The notes under the pieces were generated by a model that worked only from the letters and a program-made list of their open reading frames with translations, was not told where the DNA came from and made no database searches. From assembly GCF_016086655.4 (NCBI RefSeq), contig NC_052140.2, forward strand, positions 19,158,001 through 19,222,000: a stretch of 64,000 bases of DNA. The letters run 5' to 3'. Source of the DNA: Lepeophtheirus salmonis (taxonomy: Eukaryota > Arthropoda > Copepoda > Siphonostomatoida > Caligidae). Made by a program: the position numbers and the translations under genes. Below, one piece after another: positions 22,480 to 34,914 of this stretch; position 1 is the first letter of the stretch; every line of letters starts with the position of its first letter.

Positions 22480-23572
22480 ACCACGTATCTCCTCAAGCTA
22501 TAATAGGTGCGGTTTGCTACTTTGTTTTAAAGCTTTAAGTCTATGGACGACTCATTATTAACGAAGAGTGTGCGTAGCTCAAACTCAGTGAGTCATTAAA
22601 AATGAAAAGAGGCGTACATATCATAGCATTCATACATTTAAGTAATATGACCTCCCGGTATGTAACAATACTGAAAATTAACATGGTAACCCTGACAATT
22701 TGAAGAATTTTTCATTAGATTAGCTACAAGTAGCCATAATAATAAGGAAATAAACAAAAGTCTCACTCCGTGATATAAGCAGGAATTGCAACTCAATTTC
22801 TACTCCGAGTTCAATATGGAGTTAAACTTATAACTCATCAACAAATCCTTAGTGTTACTTTTTGTATTTTACGCACAATTTGTTACTGTATACTTATGTG
22901 TTCTCTCTTCACGGAGAAAATAATAATGATAACAACTTTGGAAAAAAATAATAAAAACTGTTCAGGCTGCAACTAAAAATGAGCACGATCTTCCATTATC
23001 ATATTTTTCTCATTCATATCTTATCTTCCAATTGAATAGTAGACATTAACGAAGTCAACTGTATTAATGTCATATTTTATTAAAAGCTTAGCTATACATT
23101 TGCATGCTGTTCGTTTGTATGAATGAAATTTTTTTTTGAACAGCTGTGGATTTTTCAAATTTTTTTCTAAAAAAATTAATTTTTTGAGAATAGGTATGGA
23201 TTTTTCAAATTTTTTTCCAAAAAATTTAATATTTTGAGAATAACTGTAGATTTTATAGTTTAAAACATTTTTTTTCAAAAAAAATTTATAAAAACAAAGA
23301 CCCCCGTCCCCCTAAAAAAATAATCCTGAGAACGCCCTGCACTGAGGATTTCTTGAGGAGTTATTTTCTATATTATTAAAGCAAATTTTGTCTGTATCCT
23401 TTTGTTTGTTTGATTGTCTGGGAGAACTCCTTTTTAACAACGAGCGTCTACAGCTATTGTTTAGCAGGTAACACTAAAAAAGGAAGTACATATCTATTTA
23501 TGGAGTAAAATAAAATGAATGTGACTTTAGATGATGTTTAGCAAGGAGCGGGTGTAGCTAAAGCTCTTCAAA
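22480..23572. other. Repeat-rich flank of STPR copy 4
   Basis: It contains a ~60-bp unit repeated about three times (23100-23260; GTGGATTTTTCAAATTTTTT, TTTTTTGAGAATA). A MITE end with GAGAACGCCCTG lies at 23330. The interspersed motif TATTATTAAAGCAAATTTTG (23374) is also seen at 14568 and 42165. It replaces the conserved promoter found upstream of copies 1-3. Confidence 0.5.
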
Positions 23573-24508
23573 ATGGAAGTTAAAATAGAAAAAAACGTAC
23601 AAGATAAGATAGAAGTCAAGATGGAAATCAAAATAGAAGAAAAAATGGAAGACAACATAAAAGACAAAATGGAAGAAAACATAGAAGACAAAATGGAAAT
23701 TAAAATGGAACCTTCCACTTCACATTCGAACGACAAATCAGAAATCTTTAAACGTCGAATGGAAGGTTTAAAACCAATGGAAAAGAGATCTGCAAAAGCA
23801 TTTTTCGATTACCAGATCCCTGAGGCATTTCTTTGGCCAATTAAGGGCGAATCTAAGAATGATGCTAATATCCGCAGGAAGAGTAATTCTAAAATTATCA
23901 GATCAGTTAGAGCAAAAATATATCGTATGAACGAAACAGTAGAAGCAAGAAAAAATAAGAATGATAGACAACGTTTTCAAAGATCAAGAGAGTCCGAGGA
24001 AACTAGAAATCAACGTCTTGAAAAAGACAGACAACGTCACTCTGAATACAGAGCTCAGGAGTATGAAGAAACTAGAAACCAACGCCTTCGGATCGAAAGA
24101 CTGCGTACGAGAAGAGCAAGAGCTCAAGAGTCTGAAGAAGCTAGAAATCAACGCCTTCGAGTCGAAAGAATACGTACAAGAAGAGCGAGGGCTCAAGAGT
24201 CTGAAGAAGCTAGAAATCAACGCCTTGAAAGAGAAAAACAACGTAGGAGAAGGGCAAGAGCTCTAGAGTCTGAAGAAACTAGAAATCAACGCATTGAAAG
24301 AGAAAGACAACGAACGAGAAGAGCAAGAGCTCAAGAGTCTAAAGAAACTATAAATCAACGTATTGAAAGAGAACGACAACGTACTAGAAGAGCAAAAGCT
24401 CAAGACTCTGATGAAACTATAAATCAATGCCTTCAAATTTTTGTAGAAGGACATCTTAACGAAGATTTCTCCTTTGAAGATTATAATATGCAAAATTCTA
24501 AGAAGTAA
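23573..24508 (+). CDS. STPR-repeat protein, copy 4 (short form)
   Basis: Intronless 311-residue frame. The acidic lead is extended to about 50 residues and is itself made of xKMEDxI-like repeats. It contains four SUMO-consensus sites: VKIE (K4), VKME (K16), IKIE (K20) and IKME (K44). The conserved block is well preserved (KPMEKRSAKAFFDYQI, EAFLWPIKGESKND). Only about eight repeats follow: the first is shortened (NETVEARKNKNDRQRF), most have strongly basic TRRARA endings, and the Gln/acid-rich repeats of the other copies are absent. The protein ends IFVEGHLNEDFSFEDYN with a final Ser-Lys-Lys. The 5' flank is unrelated to that of copies 1-3, so expression is probably different. DNA binding is inferred from the STPR family. 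Alternative downstream in-frame ATGs exist but would remove SUMO sites. Confidence 0.8.
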   Translation: MEVKIEKNVQDKIEVKMEIKIEEKMEDNIKDKMEENIEDKMEIKMEPSTSHSNDKSEIFKRRMEGLKPMEKRSAKAFFDYQIPEAFLWPIKGESKNDANIRRKSNSKIIRSVRAKIYRMNETVEARKNKNDRQRFQRSRESEETRNQRLEKDRQRHSEYRAQEYEETRNQRLRIERLRTRRARAQESEEARNQRLRVERIRTRRARAQESEEARNQRLEREKQRRRRARALESEETRNQRIERERQRTRRARAQESKETINQRIERERQRTRRAKAQDSDETINQCLQIFVEGHLNEDFSFEDYNMQNSKK

Positions 24509-24602
24509 TTTGTCTATTGGTCCGTTGCAAAATTATACAAGTATATTATTTATATCAGAGCTATTAAACAAAGGGGCGAAACGTGCCTGTTAGCTTTTCC
24601 AA

Positions 24603-24800
24603 TGAGTTCTAATACTATCTGGAGTAGCACAAGCTCCTATCACGAAACCTGTTGTGAATAAAACATCATTTTTTATTAGAAATTCCGGGTGGTAAACTCA
24701 TATGAACTTTGTACAATTATAAAGCAATATTATTTGTCGTAGTTGTAATTTTCTCTCAACATCACGTGGTATTTTAAGCAACTCTTTCAGATAGGGAAAA
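24603..24800 (+). repeat. Solo terminal repeat of the long-TIR element family
   Basis: It matches the ends of copies A and C (TAATACTATCTGGAGTAGCA, CACGAAACCTGTTGTG, GTGGTATTTTAAGCAACTCT). It lies about 100 bp downstream of STPR copy 4; no partner end was found nearby. Confidence 0.55.
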
Positions 24801-27800
24801 TATTAAGTGTCAGTGTACGCAAGAATGTATGATCTAAATATTAACAAGGCACTTAAATATTTTGAATATAACAAGAGAAGTGTTGTATTTATTATTGTCT
24901 ATTAATATATTTTATAAATAAGTGTAAGTAGCACAATAGAATGACTAATAATTATAATTAAAATATTCAATTTTTTTTGACAAAGAGAATAAGTTCAAAG
25001 TTTTACTTGATTGATTGTCTTTTGTAATTTTTTTAATGATTATTCTGATCCGATAAAATTTTATTCATAAAACAATATCTCTTCACGGTTGAAATGTCTA
25101 ATATGTATTAACTATTAAGCTCTTGTATTCTTTAAGCTATTTTATTTTAAATTAACTTATGCTCTTTCAAAAGATGTAATCTATCACCTAACAGAATTTC
25201 ATAAAGCTGACATTAACCATATTTGAGCAATTGCTTCCCAGAAAATTGATAGATTTTTAGAGAAGAGAGTCAGTTGTATTTTTCTATCGAAAAATTAAAA
25301 TTACTCCGTTTTTCTCGATTCAATATTGGAAATATCGGCATCACGAAAAATGGAAAATAAATTAAAGATTTAATTATCCTGCAAATCTAAAATTTTTAAA
25401 ATTCTTGATTTTACTTATAAAAACTTATTGTGCGTCATTGTACATATTTTATATATTTAAAAAAAAATTATTTTCTTGAGAATGAAATTAGACAAAAAAA
25501 TTAATGTGTTTCTGGAATTAATTAAGCAATTTATAGACACAATATTCTTCACTATTAAATTGTAGACGTTTTTACATAAAAAGTACTAATGATCTATAAT
25601 ATAGGCTATTAGTACTCTCGAAACCATATTAGGATTGTCTTGATACCTTTCAAATATTTTTGATTATTGATGATTCCATATAATTCCCTATAATGAGGGA
25701 GTTGGCTTTTACCAAATCAATGAATACTTGATCTCAACTTTTTGATCACAGGGGCATCCACAGGGGAGGGGCTATAATTCTCCTTCCTCCAAATCCAAGG
25801 GAAAATTTTAAAGTATCTATTTTCTAAAAAAAAATATCAATTGTTCATATTTAGGTACGGGGAAAAAATCATGACGTAGACGAGATGAAATAAAATATAA
25901 CTACGACGAAACAAAGATAATATTAGGCCACTGACGAAACTCTGACAAAAACTAATGACTTTCGATTACAGGACAAAAAATATTAATGCTATTACTGATG
26001 CTGACGGTCCCTGCTAGATGCCCCCATGGTCTTACAAAAAACTCATAAAACAAAACTTTTCTTTAAGCGTATAAACTTTAATTAATAATTAAGTGTCTGT
26101 GTTTGTATGTATGTATTTCAATAGCCCGCAAGTTGTACAATATGTAATTATGCCCCGAGTAGGTTCATAACTCACCTCCAAATCATTGTAATTGGCAGAG
26201 GAACCCCTTATTTGAGACCCTATTTACTTTTTCCGCCCACAAGTTGTGCAATATACCAATAGGGCACGTAGTGCGCTCATAACCTAAAGCTAATTCACTT
26301 TTTTTTTTACATGACCTCGAGATAATAACTAAAATTTTTACTTGTTTGCTCCATTTGACTTCATACTGGGGTTGCAAAGGCGGTCAACATCCATAATATG
26401 GGAGGCTCAGGCTTAGAAACGTTCATGAACCATAACTATAAATTGCAAAATAGCATTTGTTGAATTAAAAAAGTGAAATATTAAAAATCCGTTAAAATTT
26501 AATTCAATTGAATATTACTCATTTGAATCGATACAGAATATTCTTATTGTGGCTATAGTTAAACTGAGCTATGAATATTGAACATAACTCATAGACCATA
26601 GTATTTTATTCTTCTTAAACTTTTTGGTTAGTCATAATTCCTTATTTAATAAGGAACTGGTTACCATGAGAACAAATAATGATACGAATTAATTAATTGT
26701 TTAAATATCATTATCCACGATCAACATTAGGCAGGTTGCGTAGGCTCCATAATTATCAAAATATTATGGAAAGTTGATATAGCTACTCAATTGAATGGGG
26801 CATGAACGTTGATTATTTATATTGGTTAGCAAACAAAGCGACATAGTGTCGTTGTTTGTGCAAAATAATATAACTCCCTAAATGGCAATATTAATTAATA
26901 CAAAACTTTTTAGACGAACTACAGACTGTTATACCACAAGTTAACTAACTATATATAGACTATAAGTCACCTTGGTCATACCACTTTGCGAATAATATAT
27001 TTATTTTTTAGTTTGCTTATGTCTAGTGATGAAAATTTTGTTTATAATAGGCATGTTTTAAAAAAACAACATAGTAACCCTGACAATTTGAAGGATGTTT
27101 AGGACTAGATCAACTACAATCACATCAAGTTTGTCTATTTGTTTGTATAGGTGTAAAGCTAACGCGAATATATGCATGAACTAAATTGGGAATAAATACA
27201 ATACTATTATTAATTTGTCAAAATGAGGAAATTTAATTTTAGCTCAACTTTTCTAATGTTCACATATTTTTGGGAGTATTTTGGTTGGGCAAAATCGGCC
27301 GAAACCACCCTTCTTCCGACTGGTAAAATTACTTTGTTAATCCTGATTGCCTTTTTTAAACCGATTTCCAAATTAATAAGTAAAAATTTGCATGTATTAA
27401 ACCCCTTTTATACTAGAAAAAAAGCTTTATAGCATTTTAAATTATAGTTTTAAGTTTTATAAAGATATCAACCCTGTAAAGTTCAACTCAGAGGCAAATA
27501 ATATAATTCATTTGACTATATTGATTAAAAATAAAGATTTTAATTCCGCATATATTGAAAAATATAAGAAAAAAAAAAAAAAAGAAATACAACGACGGAA
27601 TAATCGAATATATTGTAAATATAAAATCAACGATATAATGTACTACTTGGAATCATTTCTATACTATCAATTCTCTTTTTTGTGATAAATACATTCAAAA
27701 TTGAGGCTCACAAACAAATACAATTACAGGCTGTGGATGTGAAAATAGGTTTATAAACGAGCCAAGGTCTTAATGCGATGGATATTCAATGTGTATTGAG

Positions 27801-29488
27801 AATTGCAGATCTATTTTAGGTTTAATTTGGGACATAAATCAAAGAGCATCCTCCACATTAAGCCGGGATCTGTATTTATTTATGAAATAAGTTAAAGGTC
27901 TTCTCACATAAATAAGTTGAGACAATTGGTAAAAATAAATCAAAAGCTGCTTTATCAAGCAATGGGTACTCATTCAATACATAAATCCAGATTTGTCAGG
28001 TGTTTTAGAATCAAAATCTGTTTTTAGTGTTTGGACACAAAATTATTTATATGTAACTTTCAATGTCCAGGAGAAAGATAATATTCAACAAAATTTCCTA
28101 TTTCATGATTCATCATCAAGGACATTCGAAATTGTTTTTAATAATGGTCCAATTGCTTTTTCTAAGGAATCATTTAATACATTTCTTAACTTATTTTTGT
28201 CAGATATGATCAATCTGCTCATCACATCAAAATAAAAACATCTTGCCTCTTATCGATGGAATCCGTCGGTTAATTTGAGAAGAGCAATTACTTCTACAAT
28301 TCTATTTGAATTAATTAAAAGGCTGTCTGGGAAATTTGTAAGATATCTCTAAGAATTATTGTTCTCAAATTAGGATAAAGTTCCTTCATTTTAAGTATTA
28401 ATTTATTGTATCAAATATTTGTGGATGTTGCTAATCGTAAGGAAGATTATAATAAATAGACATCTAACAATGAATGACACTGCTAAATAAATTTAGAGAA
28501 AATTGACTCCCGCAAATGACTTTGTGCCACGCTCATAGTCATTTGAGTTAAATGATAAAATATAAAGGATTATAATCACGCCACAACGGTAAACCCCAAG
28601 ACTCAGTTAAGTTCAAATTAACATAAATTGGTTCCATGACTTATAGTTGATAAAACTGTTTTGTAAAGCCTTAGTGTTGGCTCGTGGCGGTCCTCAAAAA
28701 CTTGATACTATTTATTTTGGAGACTATGCCTGAGCCAAAAAACAATTTATGTATTAATATTATCTATCTCCAAAAAGATTGTTGTAACTATATAAATTGC
28801 GAAGAAGTGAGGGGCCATACCCCCAACAGTAACGTGGACCATGTAGTACAAATTACTTCTTGATTCACGGTACATATAAAAATTAACATCGACAGTTAAA
28901 ATACACGATAAACAATGGCGTCGCGAGTCCTTAATTTTTTATCATATAAATATGCTGTGCAAGTAGCCATTTTGTACAAATTACAAACAAAAAATTGGAT
29001 GAATAATTTTAAATGAACCATATATTAGTGGTGTAATTTTTGACTATTTTAATAAAAAAGTGGCACATTATTAAGTTCAATTGTCCACAGTTATATTACT
29101 TGTAATGACATAATAACCATGTAATTTTAATAGATCAAAATGAAAATTAATACATGGTAATAAGAACGACTAATATTGTAATTAAATAATGCACTTTAAA
29201 TTGCAATTTGATGATAACTTCTGGGGTTAAGACCCCCGACCCAATAATGAAAGCTACAAACACCTTTGACGATAAATATGTGTGTGTGGGGGGGGGGACA
29301 AAAAGAAAATTGCATTAAAAATTTATTAAAAGAGCATTTATAATAAGAAACAGTTATTTGCGGGGTGAGGTGTCATTTTTTTCCAACAGTGATTAGAACA
29401 TGCTCTGATATATAAAAATTAGAGCTAAAATTGAATTAATTCTTAACCCTTTCTACTTTTATATAGTCAGAAATATTATAGACAACTT
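24801..29488. other. 4.7 kb without a recognised gene
   Basis: AT-rich. It contains a small hairpin (about 26829-26858; arms CAAACAA..CGACA and TGTCGTTGTTTG), an internal duplication of GCCC(G/A)CAAGTTGT(A/G)CAATAT at 26125 and 26236, and the repeat at 28950-29215. An unrecognised open frame runs from 27939 to 28235 without its own ATG (motif FEIVFNNGPIAFSKESFN). None of these supports a gene call. Confidence 0.4.
28950..29215 (+). repeat. Dispersed repeat, also at 60110-60420
   Basis: Shared blocks in the same order are GATGAATAATTTTAAATGA, TTTTTGACTATT and ACCATGTAATTTTAATAGAT. The second copy carries extra internal sequence. No coding capacity is seen. Confidence 0.5.
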
Positions 29489-32444
29489 TCACTTTGAACA
29501 TGTAGCTAAATGAGTCATCATCAAAGACTTGCGGACAAATCCTTTACCACAACTATCACATTTAAAAGGTTTATCTCCAGTATGAGTAAATACATGATAT
29601 TTCAAACTACTTTGATCCTTGAATGATTTGCCACAGAATTTGCAACCATATTGGACGGAGACAGTCGTGTTACTATGTACAGAACGAGTGTGGCGCACCA
29701 AAGAGGATTGCCACTTAAAAGTCTTTCCACAAGTTTTACAAGTTATTTTCTTGCCATTGGAATGACATCGCATGTGAGTTATAAGGAGATGATTACTTGA
29801 AAACATACGCGAACATTTTTCGCAAATGAAATCCTTCGGGTTCGGATTCCCTCCATGAATGCTTGCAATATGAGTATCTAGAGTCTCCTGAGTTTCAAAC
29901 AACTTTCCACATTTCTTACAATCAAAGTCTAGTGTTATTCCATGAATAGAGTGCATATGCTTTGAAAGCGTACGAGGTCCCCGAACATTAAGAAGACATA
30001 GATCACAAGTGAGTACTTTCTTTTTTTCAGAAGAACAGGATTCGGTTTGGTGGTCAAATTTATTCATGATGTGCTCATTATCAACGTGTTCACAAAATTC
30101 AACCGACTCATCAAAGGTTAAACTACAAACAGGGCACTGATACTTGTAACTTCCATGGCCAATAAGAACATGAAGTCTCAAGTTTGATTTAGAAGGATAT
30201 TTTTCGAAGCAGTAATCACAGTCGTACTCTTTATTATTAGAAGAATGAGAAGATATTTTATGAATGAGAAAATTTGTATCGCTTGAGCAATTTAAGCCAC
30301 ATATACAACATTGAAAGCTTCCATTTCCCAAGGATATTTTGTCCTCAGAGTTCGTAATCAAACCTTGAGAAAGGTACCAGGGATGCAGAGTCGAGTATCC
30401 ATGTTCTTCGAACATATGTTGTGTAGCCTTGGATTCAAGTGAGAAGGATTCTAAACAAAAATTGCATTGATAAGTTGGACCTTCGATTGGAGAATGTATT
30501 TGGGACCTATGACATATCTAAAAAAAATTAAAACTTTTTTTTTTTAAATAATTTTCTTATTACAATACCTTTTCCATATGTGTTTCAAATTCCAATTCGC
30601 AAGAAAAACACTTTTTTTCGCCCATGACTTGAATGTTTTCCTCAGTCCTAGGATCATCAAGAATCCGATTTAATTTATTAATATCCCAAGCGTCTCCTTC
30701 AGAATCATCATTTATTTCATTTGGTATCTGAGTTAGAGTCTCTAAGTATTCCCTAAGGATTTCCTCGAGCTTTGTTTGATTGAGATCATCATTTTCTTGA
30801 AATACATTCTCCTCATTCTTGGTCTTCAACATATCGCATAAAAATTTTTCAGGTGTATCTAAGCATTGTTCCAAGTCAAAAGTATCACCCTTATCGCTAT
30901 TTAAACTAAACATCATTCCACAATGACTTTTTAATACATGAGTAATTAAATCCTTTAAATCTGAAGATACGTTTGGACAAAACAGACAGTTATTAAATGG
31001 CTCTGGGTCCACTTTGTGATTAAACGTAGAATGATACAGAAAGGCCATTTCAGTTGTGCAAATTAGGCCACACTTGGGGCATTGTTCGTGATCAGCTTGA
31101 AGGGAAGTCTCTGTTTCTCCGATTAATTTGAAGAAGGAAAAATCTGATGTCCACTCTTCAAATCCATGATCATCGATGAAATGAGAATCAAAGGGATCGG
31201 TCAAGGCTTTAAAAAAATATAAATTAATTAAATAAAAATTAGTATTACAATTTATTAAAACTACTTACACTCGTTATCAATTGGACATATAAAAGGAAGT
31301 TGAGTGCTATGAGATTTGAGATAATGACTTATTTTATCTCTCCATGAAGGGAAGCTTGGACTTTCACAGAGATGGCAAATCGTGCTATCGAATTCGCTCA
31401 TTTCTGGCCAGTAATCCTGAGGACATCTAAATTAACCAAATTAAAAAATCCGATCAGTTTATAGCTCATAGTAATATGTACAGTCAAATCCGAATAAGAT
31501 CAACCTTCTCATAGAAAATATTCTTTTCATTCATAAACGGCAAGCAATCTTGAATAAAAAATCAAGAAATTGTATTGTTTTGCTTAATAAATATAACACA
31601 CATTAGTTCGTTGACTTATTTCGGCCAATTATGGACGTTATATTCTTATTTCAGGGACGGATTGATACACCTAGTAGTATTAGATAGTTTATCGAGTCTT
31701 GATTTGATATATGAGACTTTGTTTAGGGCCTTTCAAGTGTAAATATTTGTTCTTTTTTTCAATAACTGATCGATAATTTGTACGATCTTTAAAAGTAATT
31801 CCAATTCAAGGGGCCGCCTCCGAATGATTAATAAAATATAAGATAATTAGATAAAGAATACAAATCTAATGTATGTATTTTTTAATCACGTGAATTTACA
31901 TTTTCGTTGAAACTGAGGTGTTATTGCTCTTAGGCGGATTAGACTGTGCGGCCATTAATTATATGTGCTGAGTATTAAATGCCTTAATAAAGGATCCGAT
32001 TCGAGTAATGAATATGGAATATAGAATTTGCCTTAGTTTAAAGAGATCAAATTGATATGAAGTAATGATGTCGATGACAATTGAGGAAGAACTCATTTCC
32101 AATTGTTTGTTTCCTCTCTGAACATTCCGCTTATTACTTGAACTCCTTCTAGCCTCCTCCCCCTCTTCTTCCAGTTCTTCATTCTCCTCATCGCCGACTA
32201 GAGGTAAACGAGCTCGAAGTTTCTCCTTGGAAAGTCCCGCATTGTGCTCAAAAAAGTCAATTTCCTCGATGAGTTCATAGCAGGAGTAGCAAATGATTCC
32301 GTCGTTGCTGTGCTCGAGTCCTAGTATAGCGAATACTTTAAAGAGGAGACTCACGTTGGAAAGAGATGTACGATCTCCGGTCACGGAGTAGGAACTCTCT
32401 CCTCGACGTACATACGAGGAACACACTCCACAATAACCACTCAT
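29489..32444 (-). CDS. ZAD-type C2H2 zinc-finger protein, four exons
   Basis: Proposed exons: 32444-32138, 31403-31269, 31206-30569, 30517-29489; the phases agree and give about 702 residues. Exon 1 encodes a ZAD-like dimerisation domain (CGVC near residue 5, CYSC near 52) and an acidic linker. Exon 2 holds one C2H2 finger (CHLC...HYLKSH). Exon 3 holds two clear fingers (CPKC, CLFC) and half of a third completed across the intron. Exon 4 holds about ten more, the last five being near-canonical (CGKTFKWQSSL, CGKSFKDQSSLKYH), with a final C2HC finger. ZAD-C2H2 proteins are nuclear, sequence-specific DNA-binding regulators; the target is not predictable here. The 29489 stop and the junctions of exons 2-3 and 3-4 are well supported. 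The exon 1-2 junction (CAA|GTAATA to GGCCAG|AA) is the best phase-compatible choice but weak. Exon 2 also contains an in-frame ATG, so exon 1 might belong to a separate gene. Confidence 0.78.
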
Positions 32445-33259
32445 TTTGTCAGTCAGCGACTATTATAAAGATAATAATTGATTAATTCATCATGAGTAAC
32501 TATAGTTACGTTTTGAATTTAGTACTACTATTTAGTATTTACTAAGATAAGTACTAATAAATAATGAAGTACGAATTTAATTAACAATTTCCGGGGATAT
32601 GTTAAGAAACATTCTTGGATTTAAAGGCGAGAGTTAACTTTATAAGTTGTAACTTTACCTCTGGATTTCAGTGACGTCAGGATCTCCAATATTTACTCGA
32701 TAACAATTGAGTAATTTGAACTATTCGACAGAGATTCAGTCTCCTTTTCTCCAGCTCTATAATTCTATTGAATTGTAGGACTTGCTATTGTAGAGGGCGC
32801 TTTGTATTATTTATTCCGCTCTTTATGCTGATATCCATAGATGAAAATAATATGATAATGGAGAAGGAAGCGGGTTTTTGTCGTTGCTACCTGAATAGGG
32901 CTTTTTTATTTGAAAAGCTTTTATCGTTCTTCTTTTATTCTTGAAGAAAGAACAATAACTGATATAAATATAAGGTCAAAAAAAATATGACAATGGAAAA
33001 TCGCGCTCTTTAGTATTTACAACTTGAAGAGAATTTTTATTTTTCTAAGCTGTTATTCCGCCAGGTAGTATTAAAGAGATGACCGGAGAACCATAGATAA
33101 TATATTATAAAATAAATATTGATATATAATATATAGAACACACTCTTTTTTAAAGGACATTTTTTCTACAGATCTAGTCATGTACGTAGATTCTCTAGTA
33201 TTTTTTGAAACTTAATAATTAATTCAAATTATCAACAAAATACGTTGAATCTGGTGTCC
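32445..33259. other. Intergenic region upstream of the zinc-finger gene
   Basis: The zinc-finger promoter is presumably here but no core element is evident. A MITE-like patch at 32830-32910 resembles 21815-21900. Confidence 0.4.
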
Positions 33260-33425
33260 GGTAAAATGATTGTGGTAAAAACGTTGGGGAAATATCGTTG
33301 CGTGGTAATATCGTTGTGTACATTATCATTGTGAGACAAAAACGTTATGAGTAAAATCATCGTGAAGCAATATGATAGTGAGTAATTTCATTGCAAGACT
33401 TATCTTGTGCAATTTTGTTGCAATT
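33260..33425. repeat. Degenerate 15-16 bp minisatellite
   Basis: About eleven units of the form TAAAAACGTTGTGNG follow each other (for example TAATATCGTTGTGT, ATTATCATTGTGAGA, AAAATCATCGTGAAG). The spacing is 14-16 bp and the ATCGTTG core varies by transitions. Confidence 0.65.
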
Positions 33426-33682
33426 GATATTATATTCGGTAGATAAAACTATTCAATGATGAAAAAACATCCGAGGAACCCTAGAAGACGAAGATCCGAT
33501 TGCTCCGTAAGAAAGATCCATCCAAATGACCATGAATTAAAATTTAAATATCTTCACGCAGTTCCAAATCTTCTCTTCTTACACCTCCCACTTTCTGCTA
33601 AGGCTGGGATATAATGAAGTTATTATATCCCAGGCTAAAGTGAGTAATTAATAGAAATCAATGTCATATCTACACGCGTATA

Positions 33683-34475
33683 ATCCATGGAATCAAAAAA
33701 GGCGGTGAGTACCATATGTCCATGTTCTTCAGTAGCAATTTTAATAACAAAGGGTTCGAAACAACTTCTTACTATTGTTTCCCTATCTTTATTTCCAAGC
33801 CAAATGGATCAGATGGAAACCTTTCCCCATTCCGATGAATGCATGATATGGATACAAGCATCTCTCAGCTGTGTTATCACCTCAGAGTGTTCCTTTTCCT
33901 TGGCAATAGTTAAAAAATTGTAAATTACGGTGTGAACAAGACTGTGGTTGTAGCAGCCCTTTGTGACTGATAAGCACGCAAACATTTTCATGCAAATTCT
34001 TGTAAATATCCCGTTCTTTCTCCGGATACTTTTTTATCAAGTCCATGACTATACGAATTTCATTATCCTTGAATTTTGTGAATTCGGGTACACAAAAGTC
34101 TTGCAACATTCTGTTTCGTCTATGATATAGATAAATATATAAGTAATCAACTTAAATTTCGAAACTGAGTGATAGAATATACATGCCTTAAAGCATTTGT
34201 GTGATCATTATAGTAGAGCTCAACGACCGCGTTGGCAATTTTATGTTTCATTAACTTGGCTGTCATAGAGACGTGCAATATCCTCTCTCTGCTCTTTGGA
34301 TCCATATTTCAGCATTTTGATAACGATGAAGGATCCGTATTTGCTTTTGGTCATATCTATAACCGAATTAGAGGCCATAATTTCATTAAAAACAATGTTC
34401 CTTTGAGCGACGCTTCCATGAAGGAGCAAGAACGGTGTCGTGGGCCAAACAGAGTTTTACAACCTTTCCTTTGAT
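33683..34475 (-). pseudogene. Inverted partial copy of the PUM3/Penguin gene, intron retained
   Basis: The minus strand matches about 35398-36217 of the neighbouring gene, including the 67-bp intron and both splice sites, so it arose by DNA duplication and not retrotransposition. The frame is broken: a small deletion removes the residues before LLLHGSVAQRNIV, the run after ARLYD is shifted, and the ENVC region has an inserted base. Both ends of the gene are missing. It lies head-to-head with the intact copy, 0.9 kb away, making a large inverted repeat. A transcript of either strand could pair with PUM3 mRNA, but expression is unknown. Confidence 0.8.
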
Positions 34476-34914
34476 CAGAAGGTGTTCTAACATTCACAAT
34501 ATTCCACCATCTCCTAATTATTTTGAGAAACTGGACGGTTTTTTGGCACTCGTCATTGTTATCCTTATTAGCGAAGTGCTCTAAAGCTGCCATAGTGCTA
34601 TCATGAAATTATCTTTCTGACATGTTAGAATAAAAGAGAAAAGGGGACTGCAGCTGTCTCTGGTCCTTTTCTTCTTGTAGTCCTTGGTTATATAGTCTCA
34701 GACCAATCACAGATAATCCTTTTACTACAAAAACAAAAAATAAACCAATCATAATGAAGAAAATGTTGTGTTGTTTATTATTATTATATCATTTTAAAAA
34801 ACAAAAATATCTTATGACGTATGTGTTTACGTTCATGTGTATGTATTGTCTATTGAGTAGTTAAATTCAATTTGAGTACGCACGTGGGACAATCGAACGA
34901 ACTCAAACATAAGA
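34476..34914. other. Spacer between the pseudogene and the PUM3 gene
   Basis: It presumably contains the PUM3 promoter. No similarity to the gene is seen in this part. AT-rich with no further features. Confidence 0.4.

Noticed and set aside
26183..26377. 64-codon minus-strand frame
   Set aside because: It spans an internal duplication (GCCC(G/A)CAAGTTGT) and has no conserved feature.
33687..34593. Several short frames that could be read as separate small genes
   Set aside because: All are fragments or antisense of the broken PUM3 copy.
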